NCBI GenBank assembly: GCA_011050085.1
Contig: DRGL01000025.1
Coordinates: forward strand, 1 to 55,599
Direction: 5' to 3'
DNA from: Pricia antarctica
Lineage (GTDB): Bacteria; Bacteroidota; Bacteroidia; Flavobacteriales; Flavobacteriaceae
Length of the DNA: 55,599 nucleotides
The translations under genes and the position numbers were made by a program. The notes beneath the pieces were generated by a model. The model ran no database searches. It was not told the DNA's origin and saw only the letters and a program-made list of their open reading frames with translations. Shown here in pieces: positions 24,423-31,652 of this stretch. Every line of letters begins with the position of its first letter. Within the stretch, counting starts at the first letter, position 1.

Positions 24423-25769
24423 TTAGAGCATATAGGTTAGGTCAGATGCCATTGTAGGATATGAAAATACCATTGTCCGCAAATCGCTTATGGTCATCTT
24501 GGTCTTTATCGCCATTGCGAAAAGATTGATGGTTTCCTCACAATGAGGTCCGATCAGATGCGCGCCCAAAATGGTATTATTATTTTTATCGATGATTGTT
24601 TTATAAGCATATTCATCCACATTCAGGCGTCTCGCATTGAACCAATTATCCACTTTTTCAAAATTGACATTGATATCATATCCCTTTTCTTTGGCATCAT
24701 CTTCCAATAGGCCAACGGTTGCCATAGTGGGCAAAGTGAAAACTACTGAAGGCATTGGGGGATAACTGACTTTTTTCTTATTTCCTTTAATGATATTTGA
24801 AGCTACGACGTGTCCTTCCAAAACAGCTACGGGTGTTAGGGGCAATCCTCTTGAGTCCGCTGCATCGCCAGCTGAATATATGTTCGCGTTCGATTTGCTC
24901 TGAAGGTATTCGTTGACCTCTATCCCCTTTTTTGAGAAGGATATACCTGCTTTTTTCAATTCTAAATCAAAAATGGCTGGGGGACGACCAGCGGAATTAA
25001 ATACTTCTGCCGATTTGAAGTTAGTTTCCTTTCCGTTTGAAATTCCTGTAGTAATGTAGTTGTCATCTTTATGTTCAATTTTAGAAACTTCAGTTTCAAG
25101 AACGAGCTTAACACCTAAATTACCTGTGGCATCGACCAAATGTTTTACAATATCCTTGTCAAAGTTTTCCAACGGACGTTTGCCTCGATGTACTATTGTT
25201 ACCTCGGCACCAGAACGTGCGGCAATATGCGCGAATTCAAAGGCGATATATCCACCACCGATGAAAAGCAGGGATTGGGGTAATTCCTTAAGGTTTAGAA
25301 AATCCGTACTCGTTTTCGCAAGCTGTCCGCCTTCAAAATCTAAAACTTTTGGTTTTGAACCTGACGCAATTACAACTTTATCAGCTTGAATGGTCTCGTT
25401 ACCTACACTTAAGGTATTCTCATTTATAAACGTAGCGGAATTGTGAAAGGTGTCGATTCCGTTCTTCTTATACCCCTTTTCTATTTTCCTCGGCATTTCA
25501 TCAACAAAGGTCTGTTTGAACGCCATTATATCCCTCCAGTTGATATTCGGAATGGTATCAATGCCTTTCCCTTTAAGTCTTTTAGCGAAGTCGCGTACTT
25601 CCGTGGCACCGATAATCACTTTTTTTGGGTCACAGCCTCGTAGGGCACAGGTGCCACCATAAGGCAGTTCATCAGTAATGCCCACCGAAAGACCTTTTGA
25701 AGCGCATTTATTGGCGATTGTCATACCTGACATACCCGAACCAATAATGAAAACATCATATTTTTTCAT
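24423..25769 (-). CDS. MerA-like FAD/NAD(P) disulfide oxidoreductase
   Basis: 448 residues. FAD-binding GSGMSGM, redox-active GGTCALRGCDPKK (Cys41 and Cys46), NAD(P)-binding GGGYIAFEFAHIAARSG and a second FAD motif YSAGDA are present. The C-terminus ends YPTMASDLTYML; this lines up with the YxTM region of MerA but stops before the MerA C-terminal CC pair, and the His of dihydrolipoyl dehydrogenases is Tyr. There is no N-terminal MerP-like domain. It therefore resembles mercuric reductase by core and by context (ArsR, MerTP, GDCCVxC), but lacks the cysteines that hand Hg(II) to the active site; the GDCCVxC protein may supply them. Confidence 0.85.
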   Translation of the reverse strand: MKKYDVFIIGSGMSGMTIANKCASKGLSVGITDELPYGGTCALRGCDPKKVIIGATEVRDFAKRLKGKGIDTIPNINWRDIMAFKQTFVDEMPRKIEKGYKKNGIDTFHNSATFINENTLSVGNETIQADKVVIASGSKPKVLDFEGGQLAKTSTDFLNLKELPQSLLFIGGGYIAFEFAHIAARSGAEVTIVHRGKRPLENFDKDIVKHLVDATGNLGVKLVLETEVSKIEHKDDNYITTGISNGKETNFKSAEVFNSAGRPPAIFDLELKKAGISFSKKGIEVNEYLQSKSNANIYSAGDAADSRGLPLTPVAVLEGHVVASNIIKGNKKKVSYPPMPSVVFTLPTMATVGLLEDDAKEKGYDINVNFEKVDNWFNARRLNVDEYAYKTIIDKNNNTILGAHLIGPHCEETINLFAMAIKTKMTISDLRTMVFSYPTMASDLTYML

Positions 25770-26393
25770 CTACTTATTTTCTTTAGTGGTTTTCTCGACA
25801 ACTTTATAGCCGGTGCTTTCTATAGCTTTTCGGATTGCAGGCAAATCGGTTTTGGTCTTGTCAAATTCCACTATGGTATTGGCATATTCGTAGCTGGCTT
25901 TGACCGAAATAATTCCATCCAGCTTATTGACTTCGTTTTCTACGTGTGCCTCACAGCCTGCACAGGTCATTCCAGCGACTTCAAAAGTCTGCTTTTTGAT
26001 ATTCGATTGAGAGACATAGACAATATCCTTGGTGGGCTGTGCATAAAATAGATTGGAATAGTACGGGAAGGCCAGCATCAATGCGGCGAATAGTGTTACT
26101 ATCAATAAGAACCGTTTGGATTGCCAAAACGATGGTTTCGCATCATCTTCACAGGCGCAATCTATTTCTTCCTGTGTTTTCGGCCGCAGTTTCTGATACC
26201 AGGCAAACACCAAGACAATAATGGTCAAGCCGATAAGATAGGGTCTAAATGGCTCGACCCAAGAAAAGGTAGATGCAATTCCGCTTGTTCCAGCAATTAA
26301 TGCCAAGACAGGGGTTATACAACATATTGATGCTGCAACTGCGGTAAAAATGCCGGTATAGGTCGCGGTATTTGAAGTTTTATTCGGTGCCAT
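25770..26393 (-). CDS. merTP: MerTP fusion, mercuric ion transporter
   Basis: 207 residues. The N-terminal MerT part has about three helices with the vicinal pair ICCITP (Cys24, Cys25) in the first and a cytoplasmic loop IDCAC (Cys80, Cys82). The C-terminal MerP/HMA domain (about 135-207) has GMTCAGCEAHV (Cys145, Cys148). This single-chain MerT-MerP takes Hg(II) from the periplasm and passes it across the inner membrane to a reductase. The next gene, the MerA-like flavoprotein, begins immediately after the stop. Confidence 0.93.
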   Translation of the reverse strand: MAPNKTSNTATYTGIFTAVAASICCITPVLALIAGTSGIASTFSWVEPFRPYLIGLTIIVLVFAWYQKLRPKTQEEIDCACEDDAKPSFWQSKRFLLIVTLFAALMLAFPYYSNLFYAQPTKDIVYVSQSNIKKQTFEVAGMTCAGCEAHVENEVNKLDGIISVKASYEYANTIVEFDKTKTDLPAIRKAIESTGYKVVEKTTKENK

Positions 26394-26405
26394 AATGTAA
26401 ACTTT

Positions 26406-26777
26406 CTAAGCTGTTTTCTTTCTTGTCGAAATTGAATTGAAAATTCCATTCAAAACATTGTCCTCACTCTTTACCAGCGAATAATACAATGTTTGCCCTT
26501 CACGTCTCGATGTAATAATTCCCGCATCCTTCATTTTTCGGATATGCTGGGATACGGCAGGAACACTCATTTCAAGAATGTCAGCAATATCGCAAGGACA
26601 CAGTTCATTCTCTATGTTCAATAGAAATAGAATTTTCAGTCGTACCTCGCTTCCCGCAAGAGACAAAATTTTGCTTATTGCTTCTAAGCTACCTGAAGAA
26701 TTCTCTATGGTTTCCTTACATCTCGATATTTGCTTCTTGTCTGCTTCGTTCCGTGTACAGGTTATTTCCAAGCTCAT
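26406..26777 (-). CDS. ArsR/SmtB-family repressor of the mer cassette
   Basis: 123 residues. The winged helix LSLAGSEVRLKILFLLNIEN, then ELCPCDIADILEMSVPAVSQ and HIRKMKDAGIITSRREGQ are typical. Cys60 and Cys62 in ELCPC form the alpha-3 metal site seen in CadC/ArsR-type sensors; Cys7 and Cys20 could complete it. It replaces MerR, which is the rule outside Bacteroidota. Its own promoter carries a perfect 10+10 palindrome (26818-26843), so it is probably autoregulated and released by Hg(II) or Cd/Pb. Confidence 0.92.
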   Translation of the reverse strand: MSLEITCTRNEADKKQISRCKETIENSSGSLEAISKILSLAGSEVRLKILFLLNIENELCPCDIADILEMSVPAVSQHIRKMKDAGIITSRREGQTLYYSLVKSEDNVLNGIFNSISTRKKTA

Positions 26778-26799
26778 CTTTTTTGATTTAAAGTGGCCA

Positions 26800-26831
26800 C
26801 AAATATATCATTATTATATTATTTAAGCAAA
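26800..26831 (-). promoter_or_regulatory. Promoter of the mer operon
   Basis: Read on the minus strand: -33 TTTG (26831-26828), 20-base spacer, -7 TATATTTG (26807-26800), a perfect fit to the Bacteroidota consensus TTTG-N19-21-TAnnTTTG. The predicted start of transcription is near 26795, about 20 bases before the arsR start codon. Confidence 0.75.
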
Positions 26832-26843
26832 TACTTAAATAAT
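26818..26843. promoter_or_regulatory. ArsR-type operator of the mer operon
   Basis: Perfect inverted repeat ATTATTTAAG-N6-CTTAAATAAT, the size and AT-rich character of ArsR/SmtB operators. It covers the -33 box of the mer promoter, so binding would block RNA polymerase. Confidence 0.75.
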
Positions 26844-26857
26844 GAATAAATCTAAAA

Positions 26858-26932
26858 CGTGAACTTTTAATCTGGATTGCTTTTGATACCAAAGCTGGTG
26901 ATAAAAGAAAATCTACTTCTTTAGCAACTTAA
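26858..26932 (+). pseudogene. Displaced 3' end of the DnaC-like ATPase gene
   Basis: In the plus-strand frame this reads [24 protein letters not shown] and a stop codon; its first 54 bases match the end of the DnaC-like gene (24130-24183) at 44 positions. It has no start and no upstream part. The two copies frame the mer cassette. Its stop overlaps the end of the acr3 gene on the other strand. Confidence 0.75.
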
Positions 26933-27975
26933 ACCTCGACTTTTCCATAATATTTTTTCCGCAACCAAAAGGAAACCCGAACCAATAGTATTAATGCTGG
27001 AACTTCCACTAAAGGTCCAATAACACCTGCAAAAGCCTGTCCAGAATTCAACCCAAAAACTGCAATGGCAACAGCAATAGCCAATTCAAAATTATTCCCA
27101 GCTGCTGTGAACGCCACGGAAGTAGTTTTATCATATTCCGCACCTGTGGCTTTGGTAAAGAAAAAGCCGATGATAAACATCAGGGTAAAATAGATGAGCA
27201 ATGGGACTGCAATAATTACTACATCCATCGGGATTTCTACAATCAGTTCGCCTTTGAGCGAGAACATTATAACAATTGTAAACAAAAGTGCAATCAAGGT
27301 TATGGGCGAAATTTTCGGAATGAATTCTTTAGTGTACCACTCTTCGCTTTTCAACCTTACCAAGATTAATCTGCTCAATATTCCCATAACAAACGGAATA
27401 CCTAAATAAATAGCCACGCTCTCTGCAATCGTACCTATTGAAATATCAACGATAGCGCCTTCAAACCCAAAATAAGGCGGAAGTATAGTTATGAATATCC
27501 ACGCATAGAAACTATATGCAAATACTTGAAAAATGCTGTTTAAAGCGACCAGACCAGCACCATATTCGCTACTTCCTTCAGCGAGGTCGTTCCACACCAA
27601 GACCATTGCAATGCAACGTGCCAAGCCTATTAGGATAAGTCCGACCATATACTCGGGGTAATCGCGTAAAAACGTGATTGCCAAAATAAACATTAAAACA
27701 GGACCGATTATCCAGTTTAAAATAAGAGATATGGAAAGGATTTTTGTATTTCTAAAAACTTTGGGCAACAGCGAATAATTGACCTTTGCCAAAGGGGGAT
27801 ACATCATCAATATCAAACCTATCGCAATGGGTATGTTGGTCGTTCCGCTACTGAATGAATTTATGATATTTGGAAATGATGGGGAAAAGTACCCAATCCC
27901 AACACCTATTGCCATTGCGACAAAAATCCAAAGTGTAAGATTTCTGTCGAGAAAGCCTAATTTTTTCTTAGCCAT
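26929..27975 (-). CDS. arsB: ACR3-family arsenite efflux transporter
   Basis: 348 residues with ten membrane helices, typical of ACR3. Signatures include [39 protein letters not shown] (the conserved Cys essential for As(III) transport), and [19 protein letters not shown]. It expels As(OH)3 from the cytosol using the proton gradient. It is the last gene of the ars operon, 1 base after gcvH. ACR3 is unrelated to ArsB proper; the symbol arsB is used loosely in genome annotations. Confidence 0.94.
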   Translation of the reverse strand: MAKKKLGFLDRNLTLWIFVAMAIGVGIGYFSPSFPNIINSFSSGTTNIPIAIGLILMMYPPLAKVNYSLLPKVFRNTKILSISLILNWIIGPVLMFILAITFLRDYPEYMVGLILIGLARCIAMVLVWNDLAEGSSEYGAGLVALNSIFQVFAYSFYAWIFITILPPYFGFEGAIVDISIGTIAESVAIYLGIPFVMGILSRLILVRLKSEEWYTKEFIPKISPITLIALLFTIVIMFSLKGELIVEIPMDVVIIAVPLLIYFTLMFIIGFFFTKATGAEYDKTTSVAFTAAGNNFELAIAVAIAVFGLNSGQAFAGVIGPLVEVPALILLVRVSFWLRKKYYGKVEV

Positions 27976-27976
27976 A

Positions 27977-28357
27977 TTATTTATTGATTGATTTTTGATA
28001 AGCCTCGTGGCTTAAAAGATTTGAAAGTTCGTTAAGGTCACTAACTTGTATTTTGACCATCCAACCTTCACTAAAAGGTTTTTCATTAACAAGTGTTGGA
28101 TTTTCAAGTAGATTCTCATTAACGGCGGTAATTTCGCCCGAAAGTGGCATAAATAAATCACTTACCGTTTTAAGTGCCTCGACAGAGCCAAAAACTTCAT
28201 CCTGTTCAAACTCATCGCCCAGGTTTGGTAAGTCAACATACACTATCTCGCCAAGTTCGCTTTGTGCAAAAGTGGTAATACCAACCGTTCCGGTATCGTT
28301 TTCAATTTTTACCCAAGTATGTTCTTTCGAAAAATATAGATTATCAGATGCTTCCAT
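27977..28357 (-). CDS. gcvH: Glycine cleavage H-like lipoyl carrier protein in the ars operon
   Basis: 126 residues, normal GcvH length. [38 protein letters not shown] and [17 protein letters not shown] are typical; the Lys in ALKTVSD is the lipoylation site, and is retained. In the glycine cleavage system it carries the aminomethyl group, but no gcvT/gcvP gene is nearby. Its place between a metallophosphoesterase and acr3 in an arsenic operon is unusual. A dithiol lipoyl arm could bind arsenite, either as a target replaced under stress or as an arsenic carrier; both are inference. Confidence 0.9.
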   Translation of the reverse strand: MEASDNLYFSKEHTWVKIENDTGTVGITTFAQSELGEIVYVDLPNLGDEFEQDEVFGSVEALKTVSDLFMPLSGEITAVNENLLENPTLVNEKPFSEGWMVKIQVSDLNELSNLLSHEAYQKSINK

Positions 28358-28369
28358 TTTTGCAAGGTT

Positions 28370-29143
28370 TTAATATCCGTTTCTTAAATTATCAGCATAG
28401 CTGTTGGGTAATATGCTGTCTTCGACGGCCTTCGCCGCTTTTTCGATATCGTATTCAAACTTTACAAATTCAACAGTAATACTGTCCTTATCTTTAATGG
28501 AAGCGTTCTCGTCAATATCTAAAATGACGTAACTACCTCGGTTATCGCTGTCTTTGGGTTTGCCAATTGACCCGATATTGATAGCGTGTCGAAAATGTGA
28601 CGTACTTTCATCTGCCGAATTGAAAGTTCTGTGATATGGTTTGTGCGTATGCCCAAAACACATCACATCAGCATCGGCTTGTTCCATAATACGAATCATA
28701 CTTTTCTCTGCCCTGTCCTCAAAGAGATATTCATTTATCTTTCGTGGACTTCCGTGTACCAGTAGTACATTCAATTGGTCTTCATTTAATTGGAATTCCA
28801 ATTTGATATGAGCTGGAAGTGTTCTCAGATACGCCCTGTTGTTTTCATTTACCAATTCGTTGGTCAAAGAAATCGAGACCGCCCCATTTGCTTTTTCCTC
28901 ATCGGTTTTATAGGCGCAACCGCAATCGTCGCTTTTCCTGCCAATACCAAAGTCGTAATTGCCAGCGATGGTCGGTATTTTTCGATTTCTAATTTCCTCG
29001 ATGACCTCATTGGGCCAAACGTTATAGCCCACCAAATCGCCAAGGCAGTAGATGGCATCGTATTCCCTATTTTCCAAATCTTCAAAAAAGGCCTGTAATG
29101 CAGGTAAGTTTGAATGAATATCGCTGAATAGTATTATTCTCAT
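28370..29143 (-). CDS. Calcineurin-like metallophosphoesterase
   Basis: 257 residues. The five metallophosphoesterase motifs are clear: FSDIHSN (D7-x-H9), YCLGDLVGYN, AGNYDFG (variant of GNHD), VHGSPR and CFGHTHKP. It belongs to the YfcE/MJ0936-like group that hydrolyses small phosphodiesters. It contains a cysteine pair DDCGCAYKT not typical of the group. It sits in the ars operon, 20 bases after the DUF6428 gene. Conserved in Bacteroidota ars loci in my reading; substrate unknown, perhaps an arsenate-ester or a signalling nucleotide. Confidence 0.88.
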   Translation of the reverse strand: MRIILFSDIHSNLPALQAFFEDLENREYDAIYCLGDLVGYNVWPNEVIEEIRNRKIPTIAGNYDFGIGRKSDDCGCAYKTDEEKANGAVSISLTNELVNENNRAYLRTLPAHIKLEFQLNEDQLNVLLVHGSPRKINEYLFEDRAEKSMIRIMEQADADVMCFGHTHKPYHRTFNSADESTSHFRHAINIGSIGKPKDSDNRGSYVILDIDENASIKDKDSITVEFVKFEYDIEKAAKAVEDSILPNSYADNLRNGY

Positions 29144-29163
29144 TGTGAAGTTTTTTTATAGGT

Positions 29164-29631
29164 TTAGCAACAGCCACTTCCTGGTGCACAGGAATTTGTT
29201 GCTTGAATTTCAGATAATTTCATTTTAGGTTTCTCTGTAGGGATACCGCATTGGTCTTTTGCGAGACAGTCCGTTTGTTTTGTAGTCAACAGGAAATTTT
29301 TACCGTCGAAATCGAGTCCAAATTTGCCGATGGTCTCAGCTTGGTATTCTACTTCAATTTCTAAATCTTCGATACCCAATACTTTCTCTGAAAGCTCGAT
29401 AATATCGAGTAGTTTTTCGGGATGTAACCTATGGTCATAATCATCTGCATTCCACAGTTGAAAATTGGCAACTTCTTCATTACGTACCGTTCCACCGCAG
29501 TCGATAAAGTTTTTGGTAATCTTACCTACTTCGGTAACGTGAAAATGACTGGGGACTAAATCGCCATTGGGTAATTGGAAAGCGATTCTGTCCAATTGGG
29601 TAAGCTGATTTTTAATTTGTGAAAGTTTCAT
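29164..29631 (-). CDS. DUF6428 family protein of ars operons
   Basis: 155 residues. GDLVPSHFHVTEVGKITKNF and NFQLWNADDYDHRLHPEKLL are characteristic. The C-terminal tail TNSCAPGSGCC, and Cys residues in TDCLAKDQCG, suggest binding of As(III) or another soft metal. Small cytosolic proteins of this family occur beside arsR, arsC and acr3 in Bacteroidota; the biochemical role is unknown. Possible roles are an arsenite chaperone (ArsD-like in function, not in sequence) or a regulator. Confidence 0.8.
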   Translation of the reverse strand: MKLSQIKNQLTQLDRIAFQLPNGDLVPSHFHVTEVGKITKNFIDCGGTVRNEEVANFQLWNADDYDHRLHPEKLLDIIELSEKVLGIEDLEIEVEYQAETIGKFGLDFDGKNFLLTTKQTDCLAKDQCGIPTEKPKMKLSEIQATNSCAPGSGCC

Positions 29632-29641
29632 AGTAATAATA

Positions 29642-30280
29642 TTATTGTTTTGTTTGCAAGAGATTGTTTATTCGAGTGGCCAGATACAGCATTTCCCTCG
29701 CGATTGTATTTGTATCGGTAAATATTAATTCGACGTTGTTATTTTCAGTTTCGTTGGATGAAATTTTCTCAACATATATCTCAATAGTATTATCGCTGGC
29801 TGATTGTAGAGATTGTAATGACTTGGGATAAACCACCCAATTTCCAGAACCATAGTCAATGTTATAGGACATTGGATTTTCCCCACGCGTATTTCTTATG
29901 CTAAAACCATATTCTTTTAGAATTGCCAGTTTTGATATTGGTTCGATTTTGGGTGAGATACCAGCAGATTGAAGACTTAACATAGTATTATGACCATAAT
30001 AAATCATACCTGTTTGTAGCCAAACCATTGCAAGCTGACTTATTTCTTGGTTATCAGAATCAATAAACAGTACATCCATTTTTTCATTATCATCCATTTT
30101 CTTGAAAATTAAAAAAGCCACTTGGTCAAGGCGTTTTAAACGTTCCATAGGAATTTCCGTGAACGTATTGCCAATTTCTACAACAGATTTCTGAATTTTA
30201 TTCTTGAGGGTTTGTGCTTGAATTACTTGCTGAAAGCAAAGTAAAAACACCACAATGGGAATTATTGTTTTTGTTTTCAT
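29642..30280 (-). CDS. Exported, catalytically dead ArsC-like (LMW phosphatase) protein
   Basis: 212 residues. Residues 1-22 are a signal peptide cleaved near IQAQ. The rest aligns by eye with the Bacteroidota LMW-phosphatase-type arsenate reductases: KMDVLFIDSDNQEISQLAMV against the CTHNSRRS catalytic loop, then WLQTGMIYYG, SAGISPKIEP, GENPMSYNIDYG and a C-terminal TIAREMLYLATRI. The nucleophilic Cys is Asp74 and the P-loop Arg is Ile80, so it cannot be a reductase or phosphatase. It occupies the usual arsC position, right after arsR. It may bind arsenate or phosphate in the periplasm; this is inference. Confidence 0.7.
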   Translation of the reverse strand: MKTKTIIPIVVFLLCFQQVIQAQTLKNKIQKSVVEIGNTFTEIPMERLKRLDQVAFLIFKKMDDNEKMDVLFIDSDNQEISQLAMVWLQTGMIYYGHNTMLSLQSAGISPKIEPISKLAILKEYGFSIRNTRGENPMSYNIDYGSGNWVVYPKSLQSLQSASDNTIEIYVEKISSNETENNNVELIFTDTNTIAREMLYLATRINNLLQTKQ

Positions 30281-30344
30281 AATTATGGGTTTACAAGTCT
30301 ATATAAGTTTATCGCAATAAAACGATTAATTGATTTAAATTTTT

Positions 30345-30677
30345 TTAGCAACATTCATCTTTTGGCAACAAATCTTGTCCCAAAAATTCGGTCATAATAT
30401 CCTTCATTTCTTTCCAGTTGGCCATATCTATGCAATAGCAAACACTTGTCCCTTCAACAGTTCCCTTTATAAGACCTAAATATTTTAACTCTTTGAGGTG
30501 TTGTGAAATTGTGGGTTGTGCCAAACCTATTTCTTTGACTAAATCGCCACAGAAACACGTATCGATTTTAAAAAGGTGTTGTAGTATAGCTACTCTTGCT
30601 GGATGACCAAACGCTTTCGCAAAGACCGATATTTGGTTTTGCTCATCTGTAAATATTTCGGTTTTGGCCAATCCCAT
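30345..30677 (-). CDS. arsR: ArsR-family arsenic-responsive repressor
   Basis: 110 residues. Winged helix FGHPARVAILQHLFKIDTCF, GDLVKEIGLAQPTISQHLKE and LGLIKGTVEGTSVCYCI; the alpha-3 pair TCFCGD (Cys41, Cys43) is the As(III) site, and a C-terminal CC (109-110) may add ligands. It heads the ars operon and an inverted repeat lies in its promoter, so autoregulation is likely. A 64-base gap follows before the ArsC-like gene and contains a similar AACGATTAATTGATTT sequence. Confidence 0.93.
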   Translation of the reverse strand: MGLAKTEIFTDEQNQISVFAKAFGHPARVAILQHLFKIDTCFCGDLVKEIGLAQPTISQHLKELKYLGLIKGTVEGTSVCYCIDMANWKEMKDIMTEFLGQDLLPKDECC

Positions 30678-30700
30678 TTCGTCATTATATTAATTCATTG

Positions 30701-30731
30701 CAATATTACGATTAATATTTAAATCGTCAAA
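30701..30731 (-). promoter_or_regulatory. Promoter and operator of the ars operon
   Basis: On the minus strand: -33 TTTG (30731-30728), 19-base spacer, -7 TAATATTG (30708-30701; one mismatch to TAnnTTTG). The spacer is filled by the inverted repeat ACGATT-N8-AATCGT (30708-30727), well placed for ArsR to block transcription of arsR and the genes behind it. Confidence 0.65.
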
Positions 30732-30737
30732 ACTATT

Positions 30738-30824
30738 TTATCGCATTAAATTCTTAATCTCTCTGAAATAAGCAAAAATAAGTTGCTTTATGCTTCTAAT
30801 AATCTCGATGAATAGTTCTTTCAT
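30738..30824 (-). CDS. Possible 28-residue amphipathic peptide
   Basis: A short open frame beginning 15 bases after the amidase stop reads MKELFIEIIRSIKQLIFAYF REIKNLMR. It is preceded by an AG-rich AAAAAGGTT and would form an amphipathic basic helix. Nothing similar is recognised. It could be a small toxin-like or membrane peptide co-transcribed with the amidase, or chance. The rest of the gap 30678-30839 holds the ars promoter. Confidence 0.25.
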   Translation of the reverse strand: MKELFIEIIRSIKQLIFAYFREIKNLMR

Positions 30825-30839
30825 AACCTTTTTTTTAAT

Positions 30840-31463
30840 TTATAATTTCTTTAAAATTGATAGCGCAATAGCGAGCACATTTTCTTTTCTCATTAAATAC
30901 TGAGCTTCATCTACATTGCTTAAAAAGCCCAATTCCATTAATATCGCAGGACAATAATCTGCTGTTTCCCGAAGTACCTGAAAATTCGCAAACTTCACAC
31001 CTCGACTTTCATAACCAATGGCTTCACAAAGGGCTCGTTCAATTTGATAGCCTATAAAAACCGATGTTTTCGAGAATTTCCCTTGTTTTCTTGAAGCATA
31101 AACTTCAACACCTCTTGCATCTGCATTATCAGAATTATTACAATGCAAGGACACAAATAAATCTGCATTTAAGGCTTTGGCCAATTTAGTTCTGTCCGAT
31201 AACGAAATTAAGGTGTCTTTATATCTGGTCATATAAATATCCAAGGACTCATCCAAATCGTTATTTAACCTTAAAATTTCATTTGCAATGGACAAAACCA
31301 CATCCTTTTCTTGGATGCCATTTATACCAATTGCACCAGCATCTTTTCCACCGTGTCCAACGTCAATTATTATTCGTTTTTGAGCACTCGTTTCTTGTCC
31401 AAAAATGAAGCACATTTTCAAAAGTAAAATCACAAAACTGACGTTTTTAAGCACTTTTTTCAT
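30840..31463 (-). CDS. N-acetylmuramoyl-L-alanine amidase (Amidase_3)
   Basis: 207 residues from ATG 31463 (MKKVLKNVSFVILLLKMCFI), which starts a signal peptide; a start 30 bases earlier is possible. IIIDVGHGGKDAGAIG, then SLHCNNSDNADARGVEVYAS and PAILMELGFLSNVDEAQYL are the zinc-amidase motifs (His, His, Glu). It cleaves the bond between MurNAc and the peptide in the periplasm. Its place beside the divergent tra operon suggests it opens peptidoglycan for the T4SS, as VirB1-like enzymes do. Confidence 0.9.
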   Translation of the reverse strand: MKKVLKNVSFVILLLKMCFIFGQETSAQKRIIIDVGHGGKDAGAIGINGIQEKDVVLSIANEILRLNNDLDESLDIYMTRYKDTLISLSDRTKLAKALNADLFVSLHCNNSDNADARGVEVYASRKQGKFSKTSVFIGYQIERALCEAIGYESRGVKFANFQVLRETADYCPAILMELGFLSNVDEAQYLMRKENVLAIALSILKKL

Positions 31464-31517
31464 TTTCAATTTTCGGGTTTTCAACAACTTCACTTCAAAA
31501 TTTCATAGGATTTGATG

Positions 31518-31578
31518 TCAAATAATAACAACGGAATTCAAACAATATCAAATAATATTTTATTCACAAATATTTGAT
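31518..31578. promoter_or_regulatory. TCAAATA repeats and inverted repeat before the tra operon
   Basis: TCAAATAATA occurs at 31518-31527 and 31548-31557, 30 bases apart, and ATCAAATA (31547-31554) forms an inverted repeat with TATTTGAT (31571-31578). The 189-base gap between the divergent amidase and traE carries no gene. These sites are plausible operators for tra induction; no clear -33/-7 pair was found. Confidence 0.4.
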
Positions 31579-31652
31579 TTTCAGTTATTTACACTCAAAT
31601 ATATGTAAATTTCCAATAACGAAAATGAACCAAAAATTTAAACTGTTCCGTT

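Noticed and set aside
24187-26857. mer cassette as an insertion sequence or transposon
   Set aside because: No transposase and no terminal inverted repeats; the flanking 54-base repeats are gene ends and are diverged, so a simple target-site duplication is excluded.
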